A DNA stretch of 64,000 nucleotides. It comes from Ophthalmolycus amberensis. Taxonomy: Eukaryota; Chordata; Actinopteri; Perciformes; Zoarcidae. How positions within the stretch are numbered: the stretch's first letter is position 1; every line of letters starts with the position of its first letter. Below, piece after piece: positions 1 to 12,621 of the stretch. The notes beneath the pieces were generated by a model, which made no database searches, was not told the origin of the DNA, and was given only the letters and a program-made list of their open reading frames with translations. The DNA lies in assembly GCA_024529925.1 (NCBI GenBank), contig JAFEUB010000787.1, positions 1,491,501-1,555,500 of the forward strand, read 5' to 3'. Made by a program: the position numbers and the translations under genes.

Positions 1-286
1 TCCAACTAGCCTTATCCATCCCCTCTCATCTGCCTCCCCTGCCTGTCTGTCCTTGCCAAGGTTTAAAGATGCATGCAGCTCGCTGGCTGTCTCTCTGTCT
101 CCCCGGTGGCGACCGGGGTTGGTTGGTTGGTGGTGGTTCTCCAAGGGACAGACTCCGGGTCTTCACCCTGAGGAGGTGTCCTCTTTGCGTACTGGATTTA
201 GTGACACTGGGGCTATTTTCTACAGAGACAGGATTAAGCCCGCTCAGGTTTAGACCCCTGCTTTTGTTTCCCCCTAACACTGAAGA

Positions 287-304
287 CCCCCCCCCCCCCC
301 CCCC
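287..304. repeat. Homopolymer C run
   Basis: An uninterrupted C run of about 18 nt is followed by a CA-rich patch. It is low-complexity DNA, and its exact length is likely to be uncertain in any assembly. Confidence 0.85.
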
Positions 305-1524
305 AACACATACCCACACACACAGGCCTGTGTTTTCTTGGGGGTTGGTTGCTGTGACGCAAAGTTGCATCTTGGGCTTAACTACTGTGACACGTTGCCC
401 ACTGTGCCCTTGAAAGTGAATTTCCCACTGAAGTGCGTGTATCGCAGTCGGACTGCCATAGTGTGCGTACTGTGGCGGCTTAATGGTGGGTTCCGTTCCA
501 GAGTGCTATACATCTGCTGTGGAGACAAATTGGCGCAATAAGAATGAGCTGTTTCTGGCCCCAGCAGTCGATCTACTTCCCAAGCGACGGTCACAAAACG
601 ATGCGTTCCTTTCATTGTGATGAATCATGTGTAATAATTATGCATGATTGTAATTCAAATGATGGATATCTCATTTTGTAACCAATCTCTTCGTGTTTGT
701 CTTTGACTCTCTCTCGCTCTCACCCAATCTTACAAGGCATGGGGGTTTGACCGAAAATAAAATGCAAGATACAGTTTAGTCTATCGCGTTATATATTATA
801 AGTCTCATGTCAAAATGTAAAATCAGCTAAACTCAACTTCAACGGCTAATACTTTTGGCATGAACAGCTCCGTCTCAGATCCACTTTCCTGGATCCGAGC
901 CTTTAATTAGGCAACAACTGCTCGTCTGATCTGAGCTCTAAGAAGATCCTGGAATCAAGCAGATAATGAATCGTGTTTAAAAATGTACAACACAGAACTG
1001 AGTCTGACGTCTTCGGATGAATCAGGGTTTGATGTCAAGACGGGCGAGTGTTTGTGGGTCTCCGCGTCCGCGTGTCTGTTGGCGACGACGTGCACGTCTG
1101 CGTAGTTATTCGGTCACTATAGTAAATGTGTATGTGCGTGCGTGGTTGTCCTGAGCCGACCTCTGCGCGGAGGCCCGCTTTAATGAAGCAGCAGAAACAC
1201 AAACCCCTTACTATAGCAGAGCACAGCACTATTCTTGACCCAATTCTCTGAGCCTGCTCCTCTGAGAGCCGCTTGGTAGTTTTCCCATTTCGAGAAGTTG
1301 CATTGTGTGCGCGGCGGCCTTTGTTTACGTGCGGTGGTTGGTATTCCTGTGTGAAGCTCGACCGAGTATTTTTTTCCCCTGAAGGGGAAAACGATTGATC
1401 CCCGGAATGTGTGATGAATCCCATCTTCACCCTCTCCTCTCATCTGAGCCCAGCTTTGACTGGTCTGGCTTGCTCCAAACATTATCCCACAAAACCAAAT
1501 ATGACACCCTAAAGAACATAGACC

Positions 1525-1548
1525 AACACACACACACACACACACACT
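1525..1548. repeat. CA microsatellite
   Basis: A pure CA dinucleotide run of about 12 units. Confidence 0.9.
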
Positions 1549-3370
1549 GGTTAGAAAAGGCAGTTCATTATTTCTTAAGTGAGGTTCAAGTTGCAGAAGA
1601 TGTGGTATTTATTCTGCTTATTTATTTCCTTCCTCTGAATCAGCGAGCAGCGAGCCTCGGAGTGCAGCAGCCTTTGAACCGCGGCCTATCCCATGACTGC
1701 AGCCCTGCGTATTAACCCAGAGCCACTGAGAGGCTTAAAAAGCCATCAGCTCATTGTCCGGAGACACAAAAACCCCCTTCCTCTAAACCCCCCCCTCCAT
1801 CACCCCCCCATCCCTCTCGTCCCTTCTCCTCCTTCCCTCCTTTCTTAAGAATGCCTTGAGCTGGCATTCATATTAATCAGCTTTAAGGGTCTAATGAGAT
1901 AAGTGAGACTTAAGGGGAGTCCCCAAAGTGGCCTAAGCCCTCCGGATAAACAGAGGTGATGAGCGCTGCCTATGGCTACATCCTGAGCGGTGTTTTTTTT
2001 TTCCTTCTTCCTCAGCATAGTCATGCATACAAAAGGTTATAATGTCCTTAATCGCACTGTTGCGCTTTGAAAACCAAAACATCACTGAACTAGATTTATT
2101 GAAGAGGAAATCATCACCTCTCCCTGTGAATGGTGAAGTGCTGATGAAATGCTTTCATGTTTTTTGGGGTTCTTTCTGGACTGGTCGACGGTTTGAGAAG
2201 CTGGTGCATCTGTGAGTTTGACCAACATCACTTTTTTTTCTCTCTCTCCCTCCTTTGTCCTAACCTCCCCCCTCTCTTCCTCGCCCCGCCAAGTAACCCC
2301 TGAATATAGGCCAGTCGGTTTCCTCCCGCTCTTTTGCTCTTGGTGCCATTTTGCCCTCTCTTTCTCCCTCCCGTCCTCTCACCCTTCCTCTCTCCTGTCT
2401 CTGGGATTACCAGATCTTTAACTGTACTGTGTTTTGGCTCTGGTGGTCCTGCTGAGGTGACCCAGCATGCCCACTGTCAGCATTCGGTTCAATGTTGTGG
2501 TTGCAGCACTTGACTGACAGTTGCCTGCACTCTCTATCTCTATTCCCCCTGTTTCTCTGCCATTGTTTTTCTTCTTTTAATCATTTTTTAAAAACATGCG
2601 CCACTCTAATTACCTCCCCGTTTGTTCTTAAGCTCTCACCTTGAAGATAGGGAGACAAAAGCCTGTGTGTGTGTAACAAACCCCCCAAAAATGTAATGAG
2701 GCACCAGCCAGACAAATAGAGGTAGATATGGCAGCAATGGCTGAATAATTTTTTGATTTGAAATGTAAAAAAAAACATTGCTTAAAGCTACTTAGCGAGG
2801 ACGACCTTCATAGGCAAATTAAATAATCTATCTCTGCCTATAATTCAAAAGGTGCAGATCTCAGGGGTCAGTTAAGACATTTAAGAAATACACTGGGAAA
2901 GTTAATGTGATTGATAAAATGTATATTCTTTGACATTTGTTTTTACATGCCTGCTTCAGAGTAAACACTTTTCCCGCACATGTGGGCTCTGTTCTAACAG
3001 AGGGTCTGGTTTAACTATATCAGTAGAACTCCTGGAGGAGCTGTGAGGCGGGCCAAGTCCTCAGGGAGTTCAGTTTCACCTGCTGTTCTGTTCCTCAGGG
3101 CCGCAGGACTCCACGACCGGAGACATTCCAGCCAGGATTAGAGCGTGCATGGCAAACGGAAGCACAAATAGGAAAAAAAAAAAAGGGCGTGAAGGGTCTT
3201 TTTTTTTTCTCTCTCCAGAAATGACATAGCGTTTTGGCTGGGCTGTTATAAGTCATTTTTACAAACATTTTTTGATAAATTCTATATCGTAATTTGTGGT
3301 TCCTGCAAGCATTTTACCATTGAAGCACAATTTCAGAAAGTTGGATCGTTAATATTGAAAGACTTAAAAC

Positions 3371-3426
3371 ACAACGTTCCTGCTCTGGTGCATGGAAACA
3401 ATAATGGCCCCATGTGAAATACATTC
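3371..3426. other. Conserved-looking element, copy A
   Basis: This 56-bp segment aligns with 7462-7524 in the same orientation. Shared blocks are ACAACGTT, CTGCTCTGG, TGGAAACAAT, TGGC and TGTGAAATACATTC, separated by a few substitutions and a short indel. Both copies sit in AT-rich, non-repetitive-looking DNA and are followed by a weaker similarity ending in GAGCT. They could be two copies of an old, partly exapted interspersed repeat, or a locally duplicated regulatory element. No coding potential is evident. Confidence 0.5.
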
Positions 3427-6400
3427 ACCCAGCAGGACAGATGTCCAGTTGAGCTCTAATTTGTTTACATCTTGGCTCATTGTTAACAAAAAATGAACAA
3501 ATTGATCACAATATGTAGCAGCTGCTGTTATCAAATAATTACTATTGTTGTATCAAATTTTACTTTAAATAAATATATGTTGTGGTCGACAAAATGACGT
3601 TTTACATTAAAATGCAATCCAATACATTTTTATATTTCACTACATTTAAAACATTTTTTAAAAATTTCTTTTTAATTTGAAAATGTTCTCCCTAATTTCA
3701 GGTGTAGGTTTTCTTCAAATAGATTTTCATTAAAGGGGTTCTGGTGTTTTTTGAGCTGTAAACTAAATGAAACGACTGCACTGTGATGAAAAACATTAAT
3801 GCTGTTAATGCTGGTAATATTCATGTTCAAGACTTTTCTCACCAAATTTATAAAAATCTGCATTTCATGGGTTGAAAATTGCTCAGTTCGCAATCTTTTT
3901 GTATTTTATTTAATTATTTAACCTTCTCAGAGTCCAATTGACAGTTAAAATGTGTTTTCTAAGGGAGTCCTGGCTGCTGTTTTAGATCAGCCCTGGACCT
4001 CTCAAAGCCAATGCTGAGATAGATTTGACTGGTTTGAACTTTTCTACGGAATGAAATATATACCAAATAATGTTAACACGCTCTAATCAGAGGGGGAAAT
4101 CCACGCACTCACCCCCTCCTTAGCCCCTTTGCCCACTTTTTTTTGTTGCATTTTTCTAAATTATGCAGGGAGTAGAGTTAGGCACCAACCTGAGGGTAAA
4201 CATTCCCTATACATTTTCCCCCCAATCAATTTGAATGGATTTGAGAGTTTCCACAATTATGGTTTAGCTTTAGAAAACTCCAGTTTTCCTTCTGTTTATT
4301 ATACCTTCGATGGAAAAAGCCTGACAATTTACAGATGTTTCGCTTGTATTACTTTTCATTGGGTACAGAGTTGAAGTAGATTATTAGCCTGTGGGAAAAG
4401 GGATGCATCGTATTTCTCGCGTTGGATTAGAGTGCGTGCCTGGCTGTGGGTGGAGTGATGAAATATTCATTACTGTTTGTGATCTCTAAGAAGAGTAGCA
4501 CTTGCAAACCTCTGCACGCAAATTCATGAAAAATAAAGTCAAGGTAGACATGTTTTGAGCGTGAATGTGATGGAAGGTTGTCTACTTGTCTGGCCCGTAT
4601 GAACCCAACCCAAAGCATCCATGCGGCTGGTTCAACATTTCCACCCTGGGAGTTTGTCTGCTTTGTCTGCACTCAGAATTTATTCAGTCTTTTGTTTCGA
4701 ACTTTTTTTCAGTTCCTTGATGAATTTGGGCCTGCATTCCCACTTTTCTTGTGAACAGATTGACAGGTGTCAGTCGGCACGTCCGTGACAGTGTCGGCCT
4801 TGTCAATGTGAGTGACATTTGGTTTCACGGCTGCTTTAATAATGCAGCGCAGCCACACTCTTCATGTCCTCTCCAGCTCTCCACCCGCTCCCCTCTCTGG
4901 GAATGTAGAGAGCCGTCCTCGCATTAAGACCAGGTCAGATTGCGTCTGCCGTCGTACATTAGCAGCAAAGCCTTTCCTGCCTGTATCACTGGTAAGAGGA
5001 ACATGGCACGAAGATGGCTGAATTATTCACACTCATAATCGGCCTTTATGTCCTGCTGCCGAGCCTGGCCCCACTGTTATTCTAGTGCATAATTGATGGT
5101 GCTCAGGAGTGGAAAAGTTAGAATAGCAGAAGTAATGCAAAGCGAAAGTGTAGTCAGGCAACACGGGGGAGGGAAGCGAGGGATTGGTGGGGTGGTGAGG
5201 GGGTTTAGAGGGATGGAGGTGGGCCCCTATAGGAGTTTTTACACCGAGCTTGTGTTAGCCTTTACGGGGCTTAAGTCCAGCTAGCGTGAGGATCGCGTGT
5301 GTAGGCCAGCCAGACTAGTCTAGGGGCGAGGGGGATAAGAGGGGGGGATGAAAGGAGGTGGCAGGGAGAGGAGATGGGGATCCAGAGTAACAAGGCCTGA
5401 CGCTGAGCCGGCCCAGAATGTGGTCTGTTTCTCCCCCAAAGTTACTCCGAGGCTCCACTGTGGGCAAATCTGCTTTTGAAATGGATGTGAATTTGATTTT
5501 TTTCTTTTGAGTGACTGGGGAGGAGTAATCACAACTGGTATCTGCATGGTAGATTTGTACTCCCGGGTTTGGTTTTCCTTTGGACCTGATCCAGCGCGTT
5601 TTCTTTTCACTGCCTGCTTGCTCAGGCAGGTAAGAGAGGCATGGAAATCACATTACAACCACGCGATACAATGATCGATAAACGGCAGCCTCCGGAGGAG
5701 AGCGGCGGTTGGCTCCGTTCCAATAGCAAAGAGAGGCCGTCTATTGGGAAATTGAGTGAACCAACCTTTTGAATATGCTTCAACACTACAATACTCCACT
5801 CTTGGAAATAGAAAAAACTGTTTTCTGTTGCACATTTCATTTAAAGTAACCTGCCATATTGTCATCTTCGCCTAATTCCTCAAAATGTTTCATTCCTACA
5901 TTATCTTCTTGGTTTTTATATGGTTTGATATTTCTGCCTCCTCACGCCTCCCATCCAGCCCTTTTTTTGTGAGCTCCCTCCCTTGAACGCAACACCCCTC
6001 CGTGGAAGTTAGAATGTCTCAGGTGAAGGTGTTAACACAGCCCGCAGGTGTAGTCTATTTAACACCTCTCTGACCCTTAACAAAGCCGTACTAACTGCTG
6101 CCTGGCACTGCCTTTTGTGCTCCATAACAAAGCCCTTTAGCTTTCTAATAACACCACAGCACAGGCAGTGTCAAGAGAAACCCGAGATAAGGTCCACATC
6201 AGAGAGTTGGTGGGAAACTATTTAATCCGCTTCTCGAAACCAAACCAACACACAACAGGCAGGGATCATGTTTGGCAAAGTGGCCTGCTTTGATGGAGGG
6301 ATCGGGTGGTGCGAGTAGGTGGGACGGGGATCACGGAAAATAGAAAGGCGGCTGAATGCCGGTAGTCTTTTGACGGAGCTGTGAAAGAGAACATCTGGAG

Positions 6401-6777
6401 AATAATACAGGGAGTTGTACACAGTGTGTGTGTGCTAATGCTCCCTCAGACACACGCGCACACATACACACAAATAGCATCGCAGCAGTATTACATGCTA
6501 TTCTTGATTCTGCTGATTACTTCTGCAATTTCCTCCTCTGATCACAATAAAAGTGAAATATTTGCCCAATTACTTCAGTTTTTACATGTATGCAAATATA
6601 ATGACCACGTCTGGTCACAAATAAATGAATAAATAGCGGTCCGTTAGTTTTCTCTGAAATTGAAAGAGGTATATCTTCTTCGCTCTCTGGGATTTTTATT
6701 TTATTTTCTAAATCAAGGACTTGAGCAGCAGTGCCAAACACGGCATTATCATTGAAACAAAAGCTCCACATCCCAGC
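3427..6777. other. Noncoding stretch, no gene seen
   Basis: No gene is supportable. The stretch is AT-rich up to about 4400, with ordinary composition after that. A purine-rich patch lies near 5150-5400. Some AT-rich stretches (for example 4440-4490) have enhancer-like character, but nothing is distinctive enough to call. Confidence 0.55.

Positions 6778-6854
<77 letters not shown>
6778..6854. repeat. AT microsatellite
   Basis: An alternating TA run of about 77 bp with two interruptions (a TGTA step near 6796 and a TTTA step near 6825). Open frames across it encode only Tyr-Ile repeats and are spurious. Confidence 0.95.
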
Positions 6855-6857
<3 letters not shown>

Positions 6858-7461
6858 TGTCAACGTCTCTTTTGCAATATATTAGAAAGTATCTTTCACC
6901 AGAGTTGCTGCAATGTGGCCATAAAACCGTCGAGTGGAAACATTAGTAGCGATATGTCTCAGAAACTCATAAAACCAATTTACGAGCGCACTTAAGGCAC
7001 ACCTACTGGAGCCGTTCTCTAAAGATGCAGACAGAGATTGCACCAAACTCTCCCCAATTACCCGCATTTAAAAGTAATAAATGTGGATCGATAAGTGATA
7101 GAGGGCCTGTTAATCGTGGACTTACCCCTTTCTTTCCAATTGAGACTCTCCTTTTCAAACTAAAATTGCAGCATTTACAAGCTTACCATTGATTTGTTTT
7201 ATTGTTTTCTTCCAACAGGCTACATGCTGCATTGAGCTGTTTTTGCACTAGTCCTCTGAAATGAATGTTTTAATCTTTTTGTAGTGCTTAAATTGTTAAG
7301 AGACTCGCCTTTATCTTATTAAAAGAGAAATTGGAACAGCCAGAATGCTTTTGATTACAATTATTCATTATTTATGCGACTAATTCGTTTTGTAGATGTC
7401 CCAACTGAGAAACACATTTTAATTGCAGGAAAACTTCAGTAATCGTCACAGTATTAAGTAA

Positions 7462-7524
7462 ACAACGTTGCTGCTCTGGCGCGTGGAAACAATGGTGGCG
7501 GGGCGCCACTTGTGAAATACATTC
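7462..7524. other. Conserved-looking element, copy B
   Basis: This is the partner of the element at 3371-3426. The shared core runs ACAACGTT, CTGCTCTGG, TGGAAACAAT, TGGC, then TGTGAAATACATTC. Copy B has a few extra G/C bases between TGGC and TGTGAAATAC. The two copies are in direct orientation and about 4.1 kb apart. The preserved blocks, against unrelated flanks, suggest either constraint or a shared repeat origin. Confidence 0.5.
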
Positions 7525-7839
7525 CTGGTCATCCGGCACATGTGAATGTGGCCAGTTTGTGTCATTGAGCTTATTCATCTACAGCTCTGCTCGGCTTGCC
7601 AGGGCAGCTTCCTTCGACGCTATTGGCGCTAGCAGGTACGGATAAGAGCCCTTTCTGTCTCACTGTGAAGTTTAATTGAGAGGATCCTCCTCCCACAGTG
7701 GACTGGGACGGTCTCAGATCTGCAAGCAGACTCTGTTTACAAAGCGCTACGGTTTCACTTTTAAATTTCAGTTGACAATTTCCGACGCCCAAACCGATGA
7801 GGCCGCATCCGATGAATCATTCCTCCGCGACCTTTTTAC

Positions 7840-8400
7840 ACGCTCCCCCTGAAACGAGCCCCCCTCCCCATCGTCATTAATGTAATGTCATTAATACCAT
7901 ACAATGGCTTATTACGCCGTCACAAATTAGATTGTACAGCAGTTAGATGTGTCATCGTCCCATTCCTCCATTAATTGCTCCACTAATGGTTTGCCTTTGC
8001 ATATTTAGATGTTAGCTGTGCAATTATTCTCCATGGTTTTTATGTATATACGTAGAGCAGCAATGCCACAGAAATTTACTTCTCCCCTTGCGACACAGGG
8101 ACGAACGATTTTCTAGACCTAATTAGTGTATTATCAAGAAAACAAGTCTCATCAGGAAATGCCACCGCTAATCTGCCGGCTGGCATTTCGTTTTAAATAC
8201 CCACACGGCTGATCGGAGGATGATCTGCTGTCTTTTTGATACATTTGTCCGAACATGTGTTATTTATGTGCAGCTTTCCACGTAAACAGCCAATTAATTA
8301 AATGTCACAGCGCAGCTCAGATTAGCCATATGTTTATCTGCTCACGGAGCACAGCGTGATGTACGAGAGTTTGAGAAAAGGCAATTGATTTGTGATTGAT
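7840..8400. promoter_or_regulatory. Candidate conserved noncoding element
   Basis: This stretch is non-repetitive and dense in homeodomain-type cores (TAATTA, ATTAAT, TTAATT), with an octamer-like TTTGCATA near 7996 and a duplicated GTCATTAAT motif at about 7873 and 7888. It has no microsatellites, although simple repeats are frequent elsewhere in the window. That composition is typical of vertebrate developmental enhancers. Conservation cannot be tested from one sequence, so this is an inference from motif content only. It has no coding potential. Confidence 0.35.
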
Positions 8401-9480
8401 GTGGTATTATTTGCTTGTCGTTGCTTATTATATGGATTTATGTAGAAACAGTTCCATTATTAGAAGAGGAGTTTTTTTTATCTCGAGGTAATTTCATTTA
8501 TTTTTTTATCCGTGCCCTTGAAAGCCATCGAGAAGGCGGTGCTTTTCGACATATTGCTCTCCTGGTAGAGTTGTGTGCGTCATTGTGTCTGCTGTGCAAA
8601 TGTTTTCCTTCCACATATCTGGACTCAGAGTAATTCCTCTCCTCCTGGCTTTGTTTTTTCTGCGTCTCTGTTGGTCTTTTAATTGTGATTTTTTTCCCCC
8701 AGTGTTTTACAGCCCAGTAATGATTTTACAGCGGGCTGTTTTATACCAGTGTCCAAACCTGCAGCCTGGGGGAGATTTAGTGTGTTGCCGCTGTTGGTTA
8801 GTGAGCTCTAATTGGAAGGTCAGGAGGACGTGTTTGAGAGTAGCAGGAGATCACCCGCATACTGCAGATTTAAAGGTTATCCAAACCCACCCGCAGACAT
8901 AAATATGTAATTTTCCTGTTATTATATTAGCCATCTGGATAGAGAGAATTGCGTGGCGAACTGATCCAAAAATTGAATTTTAATAATCTGACTGAAACGT
9001 GCTTCAAAGGATCATTTAGATTATACCATATAAAATATTTGACCTTTTCAAAATAGAGTAAAGATGCTAATATGCTCATTTCATTACATGGTTTGTATTA
9101 GATAAGATCACACTGCATATACTGTATTATCGTGCACAGAGTATTTTAGCTTGATAGGCACATATTTTAGACGCAAGTGCACAGTCCTCTTGGTTGCTTT
9201 GACACCAGGAAGATTTTTTCCATCCAGCCATGGCGTCTCTCTTAAGAACAGCTGCCTCTGGTCCTGCATGGCATGCCAGAAGTTAACCACACTGTAGGCT
9301 TGGCTGGAAGGCTGAGACGTCTGTGTGCTCGACTCTTATGTGTGTGTGTGTGTGTCTGAGGGGCTCCGTTTCTGCATTTCGTGCCACATTTCGTGTCTAT
9401 CGCCAGCCCTTCTCTCACGCTTGCCTGGCCCTGTGTCGTTGACGGGGTTTGGGTGGCGGGTGGAGTGAGGAGGGTGTTAG
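8401..9480. other. Noncoding stretch, no gene seen
   Basis: Mixed-composition DNA with no recognised repeat or gene. AT-rich, enhancer-like character continues to about 9010. A short GT run lies near 9340-9356. Confidence 0.5.
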
Positions 9481-9517
9481 GAGGAGGAGGAGGAGGAGGA
9501 GGAGGAGGAGGAGGAGG
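9481..9517. repeat. AGG trinucleotide microsatellite
   Basis: About 12 GGA/GAG units. It explains the Gly-run and Pro-run open frames on the two strands, which are not genes. Confidence 0.95.
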
Positions 9518-9687
9518 GTGGCGGCCGGTAGATAAGTGGTCGATGTCTGGCTTATGCCGTCGATGTAGGCTGGGGTAGGGCTGGGTCACATGGTGGGCCC
9601 ACATAAAGAGCTCCCTGGGTGATTCTTGGCACGCAATGTTTTGAACTCTACACACACAGCTTGTAGACAGACTACTCTATTCTCTCA

Positions 9688-9702
9688 TACACACACACAC
9701 GC

Positions 9703-9742
<40 letters not shown>

Positions 9743-9746
9743 ACAT
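9688..9746. repeat. CA microsatellite, interrupted
   Basis: A CA run of about 59 bp with a few interruptions (GCAC and TACA steps). A second GT run lies close by at about 9852-9881. The resulting frames are low-complexity only. Confidence 0.92.
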
Positions 9747-11411
9747 CTGACATTCGGTGACACAGAAAACAGCATTCTAATGACTTCCCACCTAATTGAG
9801 CCTGGATTTGATGTGAATTGTGTGCACCTGTCTGTATGCATGTCTATTAGTGTGTGTTGCTGTGTGTGTGTGTGTGTGTGGCTCGATGCCTTTCCACCCA
9901 CCCTTGGTAGCAGCACGGTTGTTGACAACAGAAGGAAAGGTGAAGGTTCTGCAGACAGAGAGGACCGAATGTGCTGACCGGAGCATCCAGGGACAAAAAA
10001 AGGAGCGACGAGTGTGGGCTGAGGCGAGGGTGCAGAGAAAGTAGGTGCGCCGTAAACAGCCTGGCTCCATTGAACCGGCCGGGCTTGCTGACCAACACTC
10101 CTCTATTTTATTTCTTCCCTTCTGTTTTTTCCACTCTCTCCTCTCTGTTTCTTTTTACTTCCTCTTATTCAGTCTGCCATTAAAGCAGGAGCAATTGATT
10201 TTCTGATCCCCCCCCCCCAGCCCCCCACCCTTTTTTTATTTAATACCCCTCTGCCATTGCCTACCCCTCACAGCCCAAATCAATACAGTATCTGCATGTT
10301 CACTGCGATACAATAAGTGCACAGTGTCACAGCGGGGGTCGGCTATTCTTAAGCTAAGAGTCCTCTTGTTCCTCATCCTCTTTTTACCCGTTGTCTCAGC
10401 CTGTCGCGCGCTCTGTTTGTCCCTGTGTCTGTCCTCAACCTCCTCTTCTAGTCCACCCACTCTGTACACCCAGCGCCTTGATTATTTCATTCGGTCTACG
10501 TGCCTCCTCTCCTTCCCCGCTGCCTCCCTCTCATCGATGCAAAGATGTAATGCAGACGGGTGAGAAAGTTAAGAGACTGAAAATGTATTCACGGTCCCCC
10601 CCCCGTCTTTTCTTTACCTCCTCCTCCTCCTCCTCCTCCTCATGACGGCTTGTAATGAGAGTCTGACTGCGTGTTTGTGTGTGTGCGTTGCGTGTGCAAG
10701 TCGTGAGAGTGATATTGGTTCTCATGGGGTTGGCAGAGCAGGACACTCCCCATCGTGACCCCTTAGCGTGTGTGGATATTTTGTGCGTGGGCATAAGTGC
10801 ATGTGCAGCTCTGTGTGTGTAGGTTACACTATATATGCAGAGCTCACTCTATCTGCCGTCCTCCACCGCTTTGACCTTCTCCCTGTCCCCAGCCGAGCTG
10901 CGTCCTGAGAGACAACCGAGGAAGGCGAGCACATGTAGGACCCCAAAACACACACAGACCCTTCGCAGTGAAGCTGTCAGGGAGAAGGGCCGACACACAG
11001 TGGGAAAACAGACTGACGCCACTTCTTCTCCCTGTCTCTCGTCCTCTCTGGCTGCTACTTGACTACTTTTGACTGCATTCAGCGATTCCGTAGAGCGGCA
11101 TTGAGAGCTGTCAGGTCCCAGCGTGGAGCTCCCATGCTGGGCTTGCTGTTTCCTCGAGCTCCCCTCTCTGATGACAAATGACCCGCGTCTCCAGATCAGA
11201 CACCGTGGGGGTGGGGTGGGGGAGGGTTTAATAGTGTAAAGTGCCCTGTTATATGGACTGAATTTTAAAAAGGTAGAAAAAAAAACAAACAGCAGAGAGA
11301 TAGAATGACCCATAACTGTGAGAAATGGACCCTTTTGAAGCGACGAGGACCTCGTTCACCTTCATTGAGTCGCCTCTGCTTTGTGTTCAAAATGCAATGT
11401 GTGTATTTGTG
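9747..11411. other. Noncoding, simple-repeat-rich stretch
   Basis: No gene is supportable. Contents are a GT run at 9852-9881, a short C run near 10208-10218, and a CTC trinucleotide run at 10618-10641. Short overlapping frames on both strands over 9800-11060 are low-complexity and mutually incompatible. Confidence 0.6.
10618..10641. repeat. CTC trinucleotide microsatellite
   Basis: Eight CTC units. The open frames across it read Ser or Glu runs. Confidence 0.93.
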
Positions 11412-11463
11412 CCATGAATCATGTATCGCTTAATGGTCCATGAATCATGTATCGCGTAATGGT
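11412..11463. repeat. Tandem duplication, 26-bp unit
   Basis: Two adjacent 26-bp units (11412-11437 and 11438-11463) each begin CCATGAATCATGTATCGC and differ at a single base (T versus G). This is a recent local tandem duplication with no sign of function. Confidence 0.9.
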
Positions 11464-11560
11464 CAGGTGAACAGACATTTCGTTTGTCACAGCAACACCA
11501 CCGGATAGATACACCCACATCCGTGTGAAGTACACACAATTAAATAGACACACCTATTGG

Positions 11561-11602
11561 GCACAGTGAAGCTCATCACCAGCACAGTGAAGCTCATCAC
11601 CA
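11561..11602. repeat. Tandem duplication, 21-bp unit
   Basis: Two identical, directly adjacent 21-bp units starting GCACAGTGAAGCTCATCACC lie at 11561-11581 and 11582-11602. They are only about 100 bp from the 26-bp tandem duplication at 11412-11463. Confidence 0.9.
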
Positions 11603-12364
11603 GCATAGTGTTCGGAGAACATTCCCTGTAGATTGAATGCACAGTTTGGCTGGACAAAGAATACAATAGGTTACCGTTAGACATTCGCCTCAAGGAAAAA
11701 TGATTTCCTTCAAAATTGACACGGTGGCGTTGCAGAGTAATTTAGGCCTATTATTTGTGTGTATTACCGAGTAAATGGCCTCTGATTCACCGCTTGTCAC
11801 AGAACCGGGTGGCCCAAGGGGGGGCCGGTGTGCCTAACAGTTCCCCTTTGTTCACGGCAAGGTTTTCGTCGGGCCGTCAAGACCTCCATTTCTTAAACAG
11901 AAATGCCTAATTCATCCCACATGGTTCCTTCCTCTCATTTTCCTCCCCTTCTTTTTTCGTTCATTTTCACATGCATGCTCACATCACACATCACATGCCA
12001 CACCTGGACACGCCCGCGGCCCGAGCAGTCGCGTACAAAGCAAACGCAGACAAAGACGCGTGCATTTAGATTGAGCACACACCTTCACCCTCGGCTCCCG
12101 CTCGGCTGCAGCTTCCCCAGTCGGTCAGTCAATGTTGGAAGTTGCTGATTCAGACAGCTGTCGCGCCAGCATCAGCACTGGGGGCTACGCCAGACAGACA
12201 CCACGCAAAGCCACGTAGACATTATGCTGTGTGTGTGCGTTAGGAGTGGGATGTGTGCATATGTGTCTGAGCATGCATCAGTGGTTTAGGTTAGTTCGCT
12301 TTATACTGTATTCAACCAGCATGCTGCAACTGCGTTCCTTATATTCCTTCACAAGGGCAGACAA
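11603..12364. other. Noncoding stretch, no gene seen
   Basis: Mixed-composition DNA. No microsatellite, repeat or coding signal stands out. Confidence 0.5.
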
Positions 12365-12475
12365 GACGGCCGTGCTGTTAGAGAGATGGTGCCATGATCG
12401 AGAAGTTGCCGGTTTGACAGCCAGTGTTCAACGTTGAGTGCTCTTGATGTTGCACCCCTTACCTGCTCATTCATC
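12365..12475 (+). mobile_element. Degenerate tRNA-derived SINE-like fragment
   Basis: The stretch resembles the head and body of fish tRNA-derived SINEs. A B-box-like GGTTTGACAGCC follows a GAGAAGTTGCC segment. Next come GTTCAACGTTGAGTG and a decayed form of the common 'TTGAGCAAGACAC...AACCCC...TGCTC' body. No A-tail or target duplication is visible, so the boundaries are approximate. The assignment rests on remembered family resemblance. Confidence 0.45.
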
Positions 12476-12621
12476 AGAATTTGGCCCGTCGGCTAAAGGA
12501 GCTAATTCTCTGACAGATGAAAGCCATTTGATGGCAGAAATGTTTTTTTTTAGTGATTTGATTCGGAAGAAAATTCGCCCCTGGAATTACCTCCGTGGGA
12601 AAGTGCGTTAACCTCAATCTC

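Larger units (their letters stand above)
1..3370. other. Noncoding stretch, no gene seen
   Basis: I see no supportable gene here. Open frames are short and translate low-complexity or microsatellite DNA. There is a run of about 18 C at 287-304 followed by a CA-rich patch, a short CA microsatellite at 1525-1548, and pyrimidine-rich patches near 1780-1850 and 2230-2400. The remainder is ordinary mixed-composition DNA without recognised repeats. Confidence 0.6.

Noticed and set aside
9242..9655. Minus-strand frame with a long proline run
   Set aside because: The proline run is the AGG/CCT trinucleotide microsatellite at 9481-9517, and the rest is low-complexity.
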